The notes under the pieces: generated by a model
Database searches by the model: none
Seen by the model: only the letters and a program-made list of their open reading frames with translations
Told to the model about the DNA's origin: nothing
Part shown: one piece after another, positions 1 through 7,872 of the stretch
Position numbering within the stretch: the stretch's first letter is position 1
How the letters are laid out: every line of letters begins with the position of its first letter
Translations under genes and position numbers: made by a program
DNA from: Beijerinckia sp. 28-YEA-48
Lineage (GTDB): Bacteria > Pseudomonadota > Alphaproteobacteria > Rhizobiales > Beijerinckiaceae
Reading direction: 5' to 3'
DNA length: 64,000 bases
Assembly (NCBI RefSeq): GCF_900104955.1
Contig: NZ_FNSI01000001.1
Span: 5,614,001-5,678,000 of the forward strand

Positions 1-445
1 AGCGGACGATGGTCTCCGTGCCATCGGGCAATTTCAGCAGGGCGCGCTTGGTGACCGGTTCGATGCGCTCGTGGCGGCGGTCTTCAGGCAAACCGAGCAG
101 ATGGCGGTTGGCCATCCAGGTGAGTTGGTCGGCGAGCTTGTCGCGTTTGCGCGGCGAGACGCGCAGCTGAGCGGCGAAGCCGTTCTCGATGTTGCGCACG
201 AGCTGGCCTTCCAACCGGCCGATGTGATCGAGATAGATGACGACCCGCGAACCGATCGGTCCTGAGACCGGGGCAAGCAAAGCGACACCCCCTGGCGACA
301 TGTCGAGGGTCTGGCAGGGGTATTCCTGATGATCGGCGAGCATATAGCGCCCCTGGATACTCACCTTGACCCGCTGGTGGCGGCGGCGATCCTGGAACTC
401 ATCGGCTCGGGCGACTCTTTGCAGCGTGGCTTTGGACCACGACAT
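1..445 (-). CDS. PilZ domain protein, 3' end outside window
   Basis: PilZ domains bind cyclic di-GMP and act as effector modules in the cytoplasm. Translating the minus strand from the ATG at 445 gives a protein starting MSWSKATLQRV. It carries the PilZ signature in order: an RRHQRVKV stretch (the R-x-x-x-R loop) near residue 22, then DMSPGG (the D/N-x-S-x-x-G motif) near residue 50. A second RRHERIEP stretch near residue 122 looks like the start of a second PilZ-like repeat, cut by the window edge, so the real protein is longer. An AAGG-type ribosome site lies a few bases upstream of the ATG. The PAS-domain gene lies upstream on the same strand. The domain call is secure; the process it controls is unknown. 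Confidence 0.85.
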   Translation of the reverse strand, partial: MSWSKATLQRVARADEFQDRRRHQRVKVSIQGRYMLADHQEYPCQTLDMSPGGVALLAPVSGPIGSRVVIYLDHIGRLEGQLVRNIENGFAAQLRVSPRKRDKLADQLTWMANRHLLGLPEDRRHERIEPVTKRALLKLPDGTETIVR

Positions 446-579
446 GATGGGGCTACCTTTTTGTGAACCCCGTCAGCCTAAGGCCGAAACAGTTTCGACC
501 CCGTCAAACGGATTCGGGCAGCTCTGTTATTTCTATGTCGGCGTTAATTTTTCGCTTTCGATCCCGATTCAATTGAATC

Positions 580-1179
580 TTAACGGCCGCCTTCGAGGAC
601 AAGCAGATGGCCATGACGGCGCGTTTGATAAGCTTGGGCGATGGGCGGGCTGGGGTTGCCCATGCCCGTGGCGATCGGCGGCGTGGTTTCATCGACGATG
701 AAGCGGGAGGTCGCGATCCGTAGAGATTCGACGCCAATCAGGCCAAGCCAGGAGGGAATGGCGGTCGGCGTGAGGGCGCCGAGGAGCCGGGCGTGGGTCT
801 TCCCCTCGTGGCGCAGGGGCAGAATGAGCATTTCCAGCTCGACCAGCGCCCGCTGGGCAGGGGCCGCGGTCACGCCGATAACGGCCGGTACGGTTTCGTC
901 GAGAACCGTGCTCAGCAGGCGCTCGATGGTCGGCTGATCATCCCGGTGCCAGAGCCCGGTGAAGGTTTCGCCCAGCACTTCGCGGCGAAAAAGCGCGCTG
1001 ATCCGCGATCCGGCGATCCGCAAGGGGTAGGAACGGGGCGGGTCGACCTCCAGCATGAATGTGCTCGGGAGCGCGCCACGAATGGCCGTAGGGTCAAGCT
1101 CAAGCCGACCAGGCGCGGCACGCTCTTGTCGTAATTCATTCCAATAACTGAAGAGCTCGCGCGTCGCCGTCTGTTTCAT
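580..1179 (-). CDS. PAS domain protein of the PAS_5 (PF07310) type
   Basis: A protein of 199 residues starting MKQTATREL. It matches in layout the alphaproteobacterial PAS_5 family, whose members carry one PAS-like fold and no obvious output domain. Recognisable family features are the early FSYWNELR helix, the PLRIAGSRISALF stretch around residues 50-62, and GLWHRDD soon after. I chose the ATG at 1179 because the open frame continues upstream to 1716 only as Arg/Pro-rich sequence running through a terminator hairpin. The gene lies just upstream of the PilZ gene on the same strand with a 134-base gap, which suggests a linked signalling function. A 14-base perfect palindrome (GATTCAATTGAATC, 566-579) abuts its stop codon. 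Ligand and partner are unknown. Confidence 0.82.
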   Translation of the reverse strand: MKQTATRELFSYWNELRQERAAPGRLELDPTAIRGALPSTFMLEVDPPRSYPLRIAGSRISALFRREVLGETFTGLWHRDDQPTIERLLSTVLDETVPAVIGVTAAPAQRALVELEMLILPLRHEGKTHARLLGALTPTAIPSWLGLIGVESLRIATSRFIVDETTPPIATGMGNPSPPIAQAYQTRRHGHLLVLEGGR

Positions 1180-1344
1180 AAGTACCCCAGTGAGACAGTC
1201 TGTCCGGATTTGAGACGTTCCGGCTCTTTTTGCCGCCTGCTTCAGGGCTGGGGAGCGAAGGTCGTGCCAGGGATGGCCAGGTGGATGGCAAGCGGATGGC
1301 CAAGTGGCTGATCGTAAACGGGCAGGGCCGGCGGCGGGGCTTAA
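1180..1344. other. Intergenic region upstream of the PAS gene
   Basis: No coding potential is visible. The region presumably holds the minus-strand promoter of the PAS gene and, at its right end, the start of the small RNA candidate. It contains imperfect repeats of a GGATGGCCA/GGATGGCAA type around 1272-1304. I could not find convincing -35/-10 boxes. Confidence 0.4.
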
Positions 1345-1556
1345 ATTAAGGTTAAAAATGTTTGTCGGTTGTCGCTCCTGAGGGGCGGACCCATACTCTG
1401 CCTGTCGGCCGACGTGGCCGTTCCGACGCATTTCTGAGTTCAAGGGCTTCCGCGATTGCCGTGCTCCATCCGGCAATCGAGATTGGAAGTTAGCCGCCAC
1501 AGGCTCCGGTGGCGGTGGACTAGACCAGGGAGCCCCGTCAGGGGCTCCCTTTTTGT
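1345..1556 (+). ncRNA. Candidate structured small RNA with five hairpins
   Basis: There is no good open frame here, but the sequence folds into consecutive stem-loops. Hairpin 1 is CGCTCC/GGGGCG at 1373-1387. Hairpin 2 is GTCGG/CCGAC at 1404-1427, with an alternative CGGCC/GGCCG pairing. Hairpin 3 is a perfect 9-bp stem CGATTGCCG/CGGCAATCG at 1453-1479. Hairpin 4 is a perfect 7-bp stem CCGCCAC/GTGGCGG at 1494-1515. It ends in a 10-bp terminator hairpin followed by a T run. Such an array between genes, ending in its own terminator before the next start codon, is typical of a trans-acting small RNA. The 5' end is a guess placed in the AT-rich stretch at 1340-1360. I do not recognise it as 6S, SRP, tmRNA or RNase P RNA. 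It could also be a terminated leader of the rhomboid gene. Confidence 0.45.
1527..1555 (+). terminator. Intrinsic terminator
   Basis: A perfect AGGGAGCCCC/GGGGCTCCCT stem (10 bp) closes a four-base loop and is followed directly by a run of six T. It ends a transcript coming from the left on the plus strand although no plus-strand gene lies upstream. That is the main reason to propose a small RNA here. Confidence 0.85.
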
Positions 1557-1618
1557 TCATTTTCACGGCATTACGGTTTGTCGGCGGGATTTTCCGGCGC
1601 CACTGCGCTATCTGAAGA

Positions 1619-2455
1619 GTGCAGTTTGACCAATGGGCGACCACCGACGTGCAGCGTGAAAAAGTTTTCAATCTTCCTGGCGTCGTGCTGGCTCTCGTCG
1701 TCGTGTTCCTCGCCATCCACGCGGTGCGTGTCTATGGGCTGACGATCGATGACGATGGCTGGGTGTTCCGCACCTTCGCTTATGTCGCCGGCCGCATGAC
1801 TTTCACTTTCGATCCGGATGCGGTGGCGACAGCTTTGACCGACCTGGCCTCCGATACGGATGGGTCGCAGCTGGCCGTGGCGCGCTATCTTTTGGGTGAC
1901 GGCAGTCTGCAACCATGGACGCTTGTGACCTATGGCTTCCTCCATGCCGACTGGATGCATGTGGGCATGAACTGCCTGTGGCTGGTGGCCTTTGGCGCGC
2001 CGGTGGCGCAGCGGCTCGGCCCGGCGCGGTTCCTGGCGCTGTTCCTGGTTGGCACGGCGCTTGGTGCGCTCACCTATTATGTTTTGCATCCGGTGCAATT
2101 CATTCCGCTGGTCGGGGCTTCCGCCGGCGTTTCAGCGGCGATGGGCGCTGCCTGCCGTTTCATCTTCCAGCCTGGCGGTGCGTTGGGGCCAGCCGATACA
2201 TTTACGATTCAAGCCGAGGACGCCGTGCGCGTGCCGGCTGTGCGGCTCGCCGACAGTTGGAAGAACCTGCGCATTCTGCAGTTCATCGCCATCTGGTTCG
2301 CCATCAATCTGGTCGTCGGCCTGTTGGCGGTGCCATTTGGCATCACGGAAACCGGGATCGCCTGGGAAGCGCATATCGGTGGTTTCATCACCGGCTTTTT
2401 CTTCTTCAGCCTGTTTGATCCGTGGTTTTATCCGCAGGGTGAACGGGCCCCCTAG
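1619..2455 (+). CDS. Rhomboid family intramembrane serine protease
   Basis: Rhomboids cut transmembrane segments of substrate proteins inside the membrane. This 278-residue protein has the diagnostic parts in order: HxxxN (H114-N118) in the second membrane helix region, the GASAG nucleophile motif with catalytic Ser168, and the catalytic His252 in EAHIGG. About six hydrophobic helices are visible, and a longer insert at 185-215 separates the Ser helix from the later helices, as in other alphaproteobacterial members. The start is uncertain. GTG at 1619 is used here, but GTG at 1649 (giving MQREKVFNLP) fits family N-termini equally well and neither has a strong ribosome site. It is transcribed towards ybaK with a 26-base gap. 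The substrate cannot be read from the sequence. Confidence 0.9.
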   Translation: MQFDQWATTDVQREKVFNLPGVVLALVVVFLAIHAVRVYGLTIDDDGWVFRTFAYVAGRMTFTFDPDAVATALTDLASDTDGSQLAVARYLLGDGSLQPWTLVTYGFLHADWMHVGMNCLWLVAFGAPVAQRLGPARFLALFLVGTALGALTYYVLHPVQFIPLVGASAGVSAAMGAACRFIFQPGGALGPADTFTIQAEDAVRVPAVRLADSWKNLRILQFIAIWFAINLVVGLLAVPFGITETGIAWEAHIGGFITGFFFFSLFDPWFYPQGERAP

Positions 2456-2481
2456 TCGAACAACCATCGAACCTAATCATC

Positions 2482-2955
2482 ATGGCGAAAACAACGCGCG
2501 CGACCCAGATGCTCGACAAGGCCGGGATCGCCTTCACGCTCCACACCTATGACTATGATCCGAACGCCGACCGCATTGGCTTGCAGGCGGCGGAGGCATT
2601 GGGTGTGCCTGCCGATCAGGTGCTGAAAACGCTGATGGCACAGATCGACGCTCAGCCGGTCTGCGTCATCCTCCCGTCCGATCACGAAGTTTCGATGAAG
2701 AAGCTGGCCGCGGCGGTCGGCGGCAAATCGGGGCAGATGATGAAGCCCGCCGATGCGGAGCGCCTCACCGGCTACAAGGTTGGCGGGATCAGTCCATTCG
2801 GCCAGATGCGCAAGGTGAAGACCGTCGTGGAGGCGCAGGCGCTGGGTCATGACCTCGTCTTCGTCAACGGTGGCCAGCGCGGATTGCAGATCAAGTTGCG
2901 GCCGCATGACATTCTGTCAGTGCTGAGCGCCACGGCGGCGGCGATCATAGCGTAA
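2482..2955 (+). CDS. ybaK: Cys-tRNA(Pro)/Cys-tRNA(Cys) deacylase YbaK
   Basis: YbaK hydrolyses cysteine wrongly attached to tRNA(Pro), clearing a mischarging error of prolyl-tRNA synthetase in the cytoplasm. The 157-residue length is standard for the family. Visible YbaK features are the early HTYDYDP stretch, the LKTLMAQID and VCVILPSDHEVSMKKLA strands and helix, the GYKVGGISPFG loop, and FVNGGQRGLQI near the C-terminus, where GGISPFG is the family signature. It follows the rhomboid gene and ends five bases before the convergent patatin gene. The family also includes ProXp-type trans-editing proteins, but the GGISPFG loop fits the EbsC/YbaK branch best. Confidence 0.92.
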   Translation: MAKTTRATQMLDKAGIAFTLHTYDYDPNADRIGLQAAEALGVPADQVLKTLMAQIDAQPVCVILPSDHEVSMKKLAAAVGGKSGQMMKPADAERLTGYKVGGISPFGQMRKVKTVVEAQALGHDLVFVNGGQRGLQIKLRPHDILSVLSATAAAIIA

Positions 2956-2959
2956 GCCG

Positions 2960-3943
2960 TCACACCGGCGCGCGCAGTTCCATTTCCTCGCGGATTTCCG
3001 GTATCGCCTTGCGGGCGGCTTCGCGGCCGAGCGCGATCATCTCGTCGGCGCGGTGAAAATCGAAAAAGCCGATGCGGCCGAGTTTCGCGCCGATGGTGGC
3101 GTCCGGCGGGTCGCCAGCAAGCCTGGCGCGGGTGATGCGGTCCTGGGTGATGTTGAAGGCATCGACCACGGCGGTGGCCAGGCCCGGCGCGCCCGCGGCA
3201 TTGCGATCGAAATGGCTGCGGAACAGGCCATAGCGCTTACGGGCCGGCGTCGGCGCGGTTTCGACGGAGGTATCTTCGACGAAGATATCGTCGCGGACCA
3301 CGGTCGGGCGCAGGCGGGTGTCGGCGATCAGATTGACCGAGATGACGAAATCGGCGCCGAGCGCCCGGCAGGCCGTCACCGGCACCGGATTGACCAGCGC
3401 GCCGTCGAACAGCCAGCGGCCGCCGATCGAAACCGGTTCGAAAATGCCGGGCAGGGCATAGGACGCGCGCATGGCATCGACCAGCGGGCCGCGTTGCAGC
3501 CAGATTTCGTGCCCGGTGCCCATTTCGGTGGCGACGGCGAGAAATTTTTTCGGCAAGTCCTCGATCTTCACCTGGCCCAGGGCGGCGTCGAGCCGGGAGC
3601 GCAGCCGATTGCCGGAGATCAGGCCGGCCCCGGAGAGGGAGACGTCGAGCAGGCTAAATACCCGGCGTTTATTCAACGACCGGGCAAAATCCTCCAATTC
3701 GGCCAGCCGCCCGCCGGCCCAGCAACCGCCAGCGACCGAGCCGATGGAGGCGCCAGCGATCACATCCGGTTGCAGGCCGTTAGCCTCAAGTTCTTGTAAT
3801 ACCCCGATATGCGACCAGCCACGGGCGCCGCCGGCACCGAGCGCCAGGCCGATCTTACGCCGGGGTGCGACAGGTGGCGCTGCCGGGAGGGGGCCGCTCT
3901 CGTCGGCATTCTTCATCGGGATTATGGAACCGAACAGGCGCAT
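2960..3943 (-). CDS. Patatin-like phospholipase, RssA type
   Basis: Bacterial patatins are acyl hydrolases that use a Ser-Asp dyad. The protein shows the oxyanion-hole glycine stretch GAGGARG at 36-42, the nucleophile elbow GASIG with Ser66, and the catalytic Asp180 in FDGALVNP. No signal peptide is obvious, so it is probably cytoplasmic or membrane-associated. The start is ambiguous: a second ATG ten codons in (MKNADESG) would remove MRLFGSIIP. It faces ybaK tail to tail with a four-base gap and lies upstream of hisI on the same strand. RssA in Escherichia coli is linked to a two-component regulator, but no such partner is seen here. Substrate unknown. Confidence 0.88.
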   Translation of the reverse strand: MRLFGSIIPMKNADESGPLPAAPPVAPRRKIGLALGAGGARGWSHIGVLQELEANGLQPDVIAGASIGSVAGGCWAGGRLAELEDFARSLNKRRVFSLLDVSLSGAGLISGNRLRSRLDAALGQVKIEDLPKKFLAVATEMGTGHEIWLQRGPLVDAMRASYALPGIFEPVSIGGRWLFDGALVNPVPVTACRALGADFVISVNLIADTRLRPTVVRDDIFVEDTSVETAPTPARKRYGLFRSHFDRNAAGAPGLATAVVDAFNITQDRITRARLAGDPPDATIGAKLGRIGFFDFHRADEMIALGREAARKAIPEIREEMELRAPV

Positions 3944-4090
3944 GACACGAACTTCGCTGTTTCAGTCACTCCAAGGGACTTGCCCCAAGGAATTTGCCCC
4001 AATAGCCAGACCGTCACCGTAAGGCAAAAGTTCGGCTAAAGATTTAACGAGACGGTCAAGAACCGGCTGAACCCGTCACATATGGTTTCA

Positions 4091-4480
4091 CTACGTGAAT
4101 TCCAGTCGCATGTCGGTGCCCGGCAGCACCTTGCGGTAGAAGCAGGAGTGGCGGCCGGTGTGGCAGGCATGGCCATCGCCGGCGACTTCGACCTTCAGCA
4201 GGATCGTGTCCTGGTCGCAATCGGTGCGCATTTCAACCACGGTTTGCACTTGGCCTGACGTATCGCCCTTGCGCCACAGGCTTTGGCGCGATCGCGACCA
4301 GTAATGGGCGATGGAGGTCTCCAAGGTCAGCCGCAGCGCCTCGGCATTCATCCAGGCGACCATCAGGATTTCGCCCGTGTGCACTTCTGTGGTGACGCAG
4401 GTGATGAGGCCATCGCGATCAAATTTCGGTGTGAAGGCTGTGCCTTCTTCTATGTCGTGTTTGGATGGGTGGTCGGTCAT
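4091..4480 (-). CDS. hisI: Phosphoribosyl-AMP cyclohydrolase HisI
   Basis: HisI opens the purine ring of phosphoribosyl-AMP in the third step of histidine biosynthesis, using zinc. The 129-residue protein is the stand-alone cyclohydrolase form, with no HisE domain fused. Visible signatures are [18 protein letters not shown] at 59-76, the DCDQD metal site at 87-91, and [10 protein letters not shown] at 106-115 supplying the second and third cysteines. I start it at the ATG at 4480 (MTDHPSKHD), which has AGAGG just upstream; longer frames add non-family sequence. It sits between patatin and the divergent metallo-hydrolase gene. Other his genes are not in the window, as is usual for dispersed alphaproteobacterial his genes. 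Confidence 0.95.
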   Translation of the reverse strand: MTDHPSKHDIEEGTAFTPKFDRDGLITCVTTEVHTGEILMVAWMNAEALRLTLETSIAHYWSRSRQSLWRKGDTSGQVQTVVEMRTDCDQDTILLKVEVAGDGHACHTGRHSCFYRKVLPGTDMRLEFT

Positions 4481-4527
4481 GATGGCCTCTGAATAAGTTG
4501 CGGCTTCTAGCATGTGGGGACGGCTGG

Positions 4528-5352
4528 ATGGAAATGGTTGTGGGGCGTACCTGCCTGTGGGGTGCCGTTGCGCTTGCGATGCTGTGGTTGGTGCAAGTGC
4601 CAACGGCTCTGGCTCAAGCCCCGGGCGAGCCTCAGGCTGAAGGCTGTCCGCGCCTCGTCTCGCAAGGGGCGGCGCGGATCACCCCAGCGGTCGTGAACAG
4701 CGATGAGTTGGCGCTGACCTTTGTCGGGCACGCGACCTTCCTCATGGAAACGCCGGCTGGCCTCACCGTCGCCACCGACTACAACGATTACGTCAAGCCG
4801 TCGTTGATCCCGAACGTCGTCACCATGAACCGGGCGCATTCGACCCACTACACCAATCGTCCCGATCCCGGCATTCGCCACGTCTTGCGCGGCTGGAAGC
4901 CGGAGGGCGGGCCCGCCACGCATGATGAGACCATCGGCGACATGCGCATTCGCAACATCGTCACCAATATTCGCGACTGGCAGGGCGGCACCGACTTCGC
5001 CGGCAATTCCATTTTCGTCTTCGAGGCCTCGCAGATTTGCGTCGCTCATCTCGGTCATCTGCATCATGAATTGACCGACGAGCACATCAAGCAGATCGGC
5101 CGGGTCGATGTGGCTCTGGTGCCGGTGGATGGCAGCTATACATTGACGCCGGCGCAGATGCTCAAAGTGGTGCAGCAGATCTCACCGCAGCTTGTCATCC
5201 CGATGCACTTCTTCAGTCAGTCGACCTTGAATCGGTTTCTCGATCTGGCGCGCGAGCAATATCCCGTCGAGGTCTCGCCAACGCCGACGGTTCTGCTGAG
5301 CCGGCCAATGTTGCCGATCCGCACCAAGGTTCTGGTTCTGCCGGGGCGTTGA
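4528..5352 (+). CDS. Secreted metallo-beta-lactamase-fold hydrolase
   Basis: A 274-residue protein whose first 30 residues form a signal peptide (hydrophobic [14 protein letters not shown], then ALAQA cleavage site). The rest resembles UlaG-like metallo-hydrolases of the Zn-dependent hydrolase group: [10 protein letters not shown] near the start of the mature domain, a TDYND aspartate loop, HLGHLHH in the middle, and IPMHFF near the end. These supply histidine and aspartate metal ligands. The canonical HxHxDH is not present intact, as in UlaG-like relatives. I prefer ATG 4528 over the TTG at 4498 because it places the signal peptide at the N-terminus. It is divergent from hisI. Substrate unknown; periplasmic location inferred. 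Confidence 0.75.
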   Translation: MEMVVGRTCLWGAVALAMLWLVQVPTALAQAPGEPQAEGCPRLVSQGAARITPAVVNSDELALTFVGHATFLMETPAGLTVATDYNDYVKPSLIPNVVTMNRAHSTHYTNRPDPGIRHVLRGWKPEGGPATHDETIGDMRIRNIVTNIRDWQGGTDFAGNSIFVFEASQICVAHLGHLHHELTDEHIKQIGRVDVALVPVDGSYTLTPAQMLKVVQQISPQLVIPMHFFSQSTLNRFLDLAREQYPVEVSPTPTVLLSRPMLPIRTKVLVLPGR

Positions 5353-5390
5353 TGGATGCCGGTGAATGCAAGGCGCGTTTCGCATTTACG

Positions 5391-5562
5391 GTGTCATACC
5401 CGACACCCGCGTAGCGGGTGAGCGGGTATCCAGGGCTAGTGGTAAAGCGTTGTGTGATCGCCGCACATCATCTTATGCCTTGCCTTAAACAGCATTCTAC
5501 CGCTTGCACTGGATCCCCGCTCAGCCGCTGTGCGGCTGTCGGGGATAACACCCAGGTTCTCA
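5391..5562. repeat. Palindromic intergenic element, copy A
   Basis: The element begins GTGTCATACCCGACA and ends TGTCGGGGATAACAC (5537-5551); these are inverted repeats matching at 13 of 15 positions. Inside, CCAGGGCTAGTGGTAAAGC on the left faces TTCTACCGCTTGCACTGG on the right, again inverted. The whole unit can therefore form one long hairpin, the layout of a MITE-like or REP-like element. It lacks any coding frame. A diverged copy with an internal deletion lies at 38011-38142, and a third member with different ends at 48968-49103. Confidence 0.72.
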
Positions 5563-5570
5563 ACAGTTCG

Positions 5571-6224
5571 TCAGCGTGCGCCACGCACCATGGTGAAGAA
5601 ACGCGCCTGCTCAGCGGGATCGCGGAAGCGGCCGGTGAAGCGGCTCGTCACGGTCGATGATCCAGCCTTGCGCACGCCGCGCAGCGACATGCACATATGC
5701 TCGGCATCGACCAGCACGGCGACGCCGAACGGCTTCAGCGATTGTTCGAGCGCGTCGGCGATCTGCGCCGTCATCGTCTCCTGCGTCTGCAAACGGCGCG
5801 CGAAGACATCGACGATGCGCGCCAGTTTCGACAGGCCGACCACGCCACCATTGGGATAATAGGCGACATGGGCGGTGCCGATGAAGGGCACCATGTGGTG
5901 TTCGCAGTGCGACGAGAACGGAATGTCGCGCACCAGCACCATATCGTCGTAGCCATCGACCTCTTCGAAGACCTTGTCGAGAACCTCGTCGGGATCTTGA
6001 TTGTAGCCTTGGAAGAATTCCTCATAGGCTTTGACGACGCGCTTGGGCGTGTCGATCAGGCCTTCGCGGCCTGGATTTTCGCCGACCCAGCGCAGCAACG
6101 TTCGAACGGCCTCTTCGGCCTCTTCGCGTGTGGGGCGCAGAGTATGCTTGGTCGACGCTTCGGCCGGTGAGGTATGACGTTCCTCGATTGGCTGACGGGT
6201 CGAGGTCTTAACCACGGCGTCCAT
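5571..6224 (-). CDS. folE: GTP cyclohydrolase I
   Basis: FolE converts GTP to dihydroneopterin triphosphate, the first step of tetrahydrofolate synthesis. The 217-residue protein has the zinc ligands C107, H110 and C178 (in [11 protein letters not shown] and [10 protein letters not shown]), with the TSRFTGRF stretch near the C-terminus. The first 28 residues are a variable extension. A near-perfect ribosome site AGGAGG lies seven bases before the ATG, and an 8-bp inverted repeat lies a little further upstream. It is transcribed away from the IscU-like gene. This is the zinc-dependent FolE1 form with conserved cysteine, so growth under zinc limitation would need another enzyme, not seen here. 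Confidence 0.97.
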   Translation of the reverse strand: MDAVVKTSTRQPIEERHTSPAEASTKHTLRPTREEAEEAVRTLLRWVGENPGREGLIDTPKRVVKAYEEFFQGYNQDPDEVLDKVFEEVDGYDDMVLVRDIPFSSHCEHHMVPFIGTAHVAYYPNGGVVGLSKLARIVDVFARRLQTQETMTAQIADALEQSLKPFGVAVLVDAEHMCMSLRGVRKAGSSTVTSRFTGRFRDPAEQARFFTMVRGAR

Positions 6225-6248
6225 GGTGCCTCCTAGGTGAGTTGACGG

Positions 6249-6268
6249 GGCATCCTAGTCAGGATGCC
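6249..6268. promoter_or_regulatory. Perfect inverted repeat in the folE leader
   Basis: GGCATCCT-AGTC-AGGATGCC is a perfect 8-bp inverted repeat with a four-base spacer, 25 bases upstream of the folE start. In folE RNA it would form a stable hairpin directly before the ribosome site. As DNA it could be an operator. No known regulator motif is recognised. Confidence 0.5.
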
Positions 6269-6374
6269 ATATGGGGACTACTAGCCTTTTTGCTCGTTTC
6301 GTTCCTTTCTATGCGGCAACGAAGGAAGCGACAAGTATTTCAGTATTTTACATCACCGGTCCGTGCTTCAAGCC

Positions 6375-6404
6375 TTGAAACAGGGGCGTCCGCGCAATTA
6401 TATA
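6375..6404 (+). promoter_or_regulatory. Sigma-70-like promoter of the IscU-like gene
   Basis: TTGAAA at 6375-6380 and TATATA at 6399-6404 are separated by 18 bases, a good housekeeping promoter match in an otherwise GC-rich stretch. It would start transcription about 65 bases before the IscU-like start codon. Confidence 0.55.
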
Positions 6405-6475
6405 GACCCTGAACTCCTTTTTTCGATGGCCGTTCCGTTGTTTTTGACGGGGCGCGTCATCCGGACACACTGACC

Positions 6476-6943
6476 ATGCTCAATGAGGTCTACAACAAGC
6501 GCATTCTGGAACTGGCTGCTGACATTCCCCGTCAGGGGCGTCTCGATCATCCCCAAGCCAGTGCCACTGCCCATTCCAAGCTCTGTGGATCGACAGTGAC
6601 GATCGATCTCGATCTAGACGATGGGCATGTGTCCAACTTCGCCCATGACGTGAAGGCGTGTGCGCTCGGCCAGGCGTCGTCGTCGATCATGGCGCGCAAT
6701 ATCATCGGCTCGACGCCACAGGAATTGCGGGCGTTGCGCGAGACCGTGCGCAAGATGCTCAAAGAGAATGGCGAGCCGCCGCGTGACGGCAAATGGGCTG
6801 ACATCGCCGTGCTGGAACCGGTGCGCGACTACAAGGCCCGCCATGCCTCGACCCTGCTGACGTTCGATGCGGTGGTGAAGGCGCTTGATGCGATCGAGGC
6901 GCAGTCAACCGGCGCTACGCCCGTCGCTGCTGTGCAGGGTTGA
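6476..6943 (+). CDS. IscU/SufU-like iron-sulfur scaffold, third cysteine absent
   Basis: The 155-residue protein belongs to the NifU-N/IscU fold that assembles iron-sulfur clusters. Two of the usual cysteines are present: C37 in LCGS and C62 in ACALGQASSS. At the third position, where IscU has His-Cys, the sequence reads RHAS (H123, A124), so the third cysteine ligand is replaced by alanine. This pattern is known in an alphaproteobacterial branch whose exact role is unclear. The gene has its own promoter-like sequence and is followed after 19 bases by yidD. It is either a specialised scaffold using another ligand or a protein that has moved away from cluster assembly. Confidence 0.85.
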   Translation: MLNEVYNKRILELAADIPRQGRLDHPQASATAHSKLCGSTVTIDLDLDDGHVSNFAHDVKACALGQASSSIMARNIIGSTPQELRALRETVRKMLKENGEPPRDGKWADIAVLEPVRDYKARHASTLLTFDAVVKALDAIEAQSTGATPVAAVQG

Positions 6944-6962
6944 GATTGAAGCGGAGCAGATC

Positions 6963-7265
6963 ATGCTGCGTCCAGCTGCTCACGTCCTGATCCGCACCTA
7001 TCAGCTCACGCTGTCGTCATTGGTTGGGCGCAACTGTCGGCACTTGCCGAGCTGTTCCGAGTTCACCGACGAAGCCATCCAGAAACATGGCTTCTGGCCT
7101 GGTGGCTGGATGGGGTTGGCGCGCATCTGCCGCTGCCGGCCAGGCGGCACGGCGGGTTATGATCCGGTTCCAGAGACTTTGCCTGATGGCGCCGCCTGGC
7201 AGCGGCCCTGGCGCTATGGCCAATGGCGCGGGCCGCTGCGTTGCGACGAAGTGCGGCCTGATTGA
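6963..7265 (+). CDS. yidD: Membrane protein insertion efficiency factor YidD
   Basis: YidD is a small, membrane-associated protein that helps YidC insert inner-membrane proteins. This copy has 100 residues. The family pattern is clear: the LIRTYQLTLSSL helix, then the cysteine-rich CRHLPSCSEF, EAIQKHGFWPGGW, and RICRCRPGG ending in GYDPVP. I chose the ATG at 6963 because the longer frame overlaps the upstream gene and adds non-family residues. It sits 19 bases after the IscU-like gene and converges with the DinB-like gene. The usual yidC/rnpA neighbours are absent, which is common in this order. Confidence 0.95.
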   Translation: MLRPAAHVLIRTYQLTLSSLVGRNCRHLPSCSEFTDEAIQKHGFWPGGWMGLARICRCRPGGTAGYDPVPETLPDGAAWQRPWRYGQWRGPLRCDEVRPD

Positions 7266-7268
7266 AGA

Positions 7269-7769
7269 CTAGATCCGCAGCAGCAAGAGATCGGTGTCTT
7301 CCGGCTTAGCGCCGGCCATGGTCAGCATGGCATGCACCTGGCCGCGATGATGGGTCTCGTGATTGAAGAAATTGGCGACCAGATGTTGCTTCGACATCGA
7401 GATGTCTTTCTTCAGCAGCACCGAATGCCAGGACAGATCGCCGCTGAGCCAGCCTTGATCGAGTGCCTCCGCCCAGCGTTCGATTTTCGCATCGGTGGCG
7501 CGGCGCATGTCGGTCAGTTCGTCGAAGTTCTCGTGCATGGCAAGGCCATCTTTGGGGCCCATCTGAAAGGCTCCCTCGCCGAGAAAGCGGTCGAGCCAGG
7601 TGCGATCGGCCCAGAGCAGATGATTGAATGTGGTGTGGATGGAGCCGAAGAAAGCGCCACGGGCCTTGCGCCGTTCGTCGTCGGATAGGGTCGCGGCCGC
7701 ATCATAAAGGCTCTTGTTCTGCCATGAATTGTATTTGGCCATGGTGATCACATAGTCTTTGTCGATCAC
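7269..7769 (-). CDS. DinB/YfiT-fold protein
   Basis: A 166-residue four-helix-bundle protein of the DinB (damage-inducible) superfamily. Metal-binding histidines are visible in TTFNHLLWADR near residue 49 and NHETHHRGQVH near residue 140, the standard three-histidine layout, with the AKYNSWQNKSLYD family start. Members include thiol-dependent S-transferases and proteins of unknown function; nothing here fixes the substrate. Only three bases separate it from the end of yidD on the other strand. Despite the name there is no evidence for a DNA polymerase role. Confidence 0.88.
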   Translation of the reverse strand: MIDKDYVITMAKYNSWQNKSLYDAAATLSDDERRKARGAFFGSIHTTFNHLLWADRTWLDRFLGEGAFQMGPKDGLAMHENFDELTDMRRATDAKIERWAEALDQGWLSGDLSWHSVLLKKDISMSKQHLVANFFNHETHHRGQVHAMLTMAGAKPEDTDLLLLRI

Positions 7770-7872
7770 TTCGTTTCTCCCCTAAATCTTTTGCAGTTGG
7801 CCGAGGCCAGCATCATAAAGGCGCGTCAAACATCCAAGGCAAAATCGCGCTTCTGTCCAGGCGCAATTTGCT

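Noticed and set aside
580-1716. A 378-codon minus-strand reading of the PAS gene
   Set aside because: The upstream part is Arg/Pro-rich, has no family match, and runs through the terminator and hairpins at 1345-1556. The protein starting at 1179 alone gives the PAS_5 pattern.
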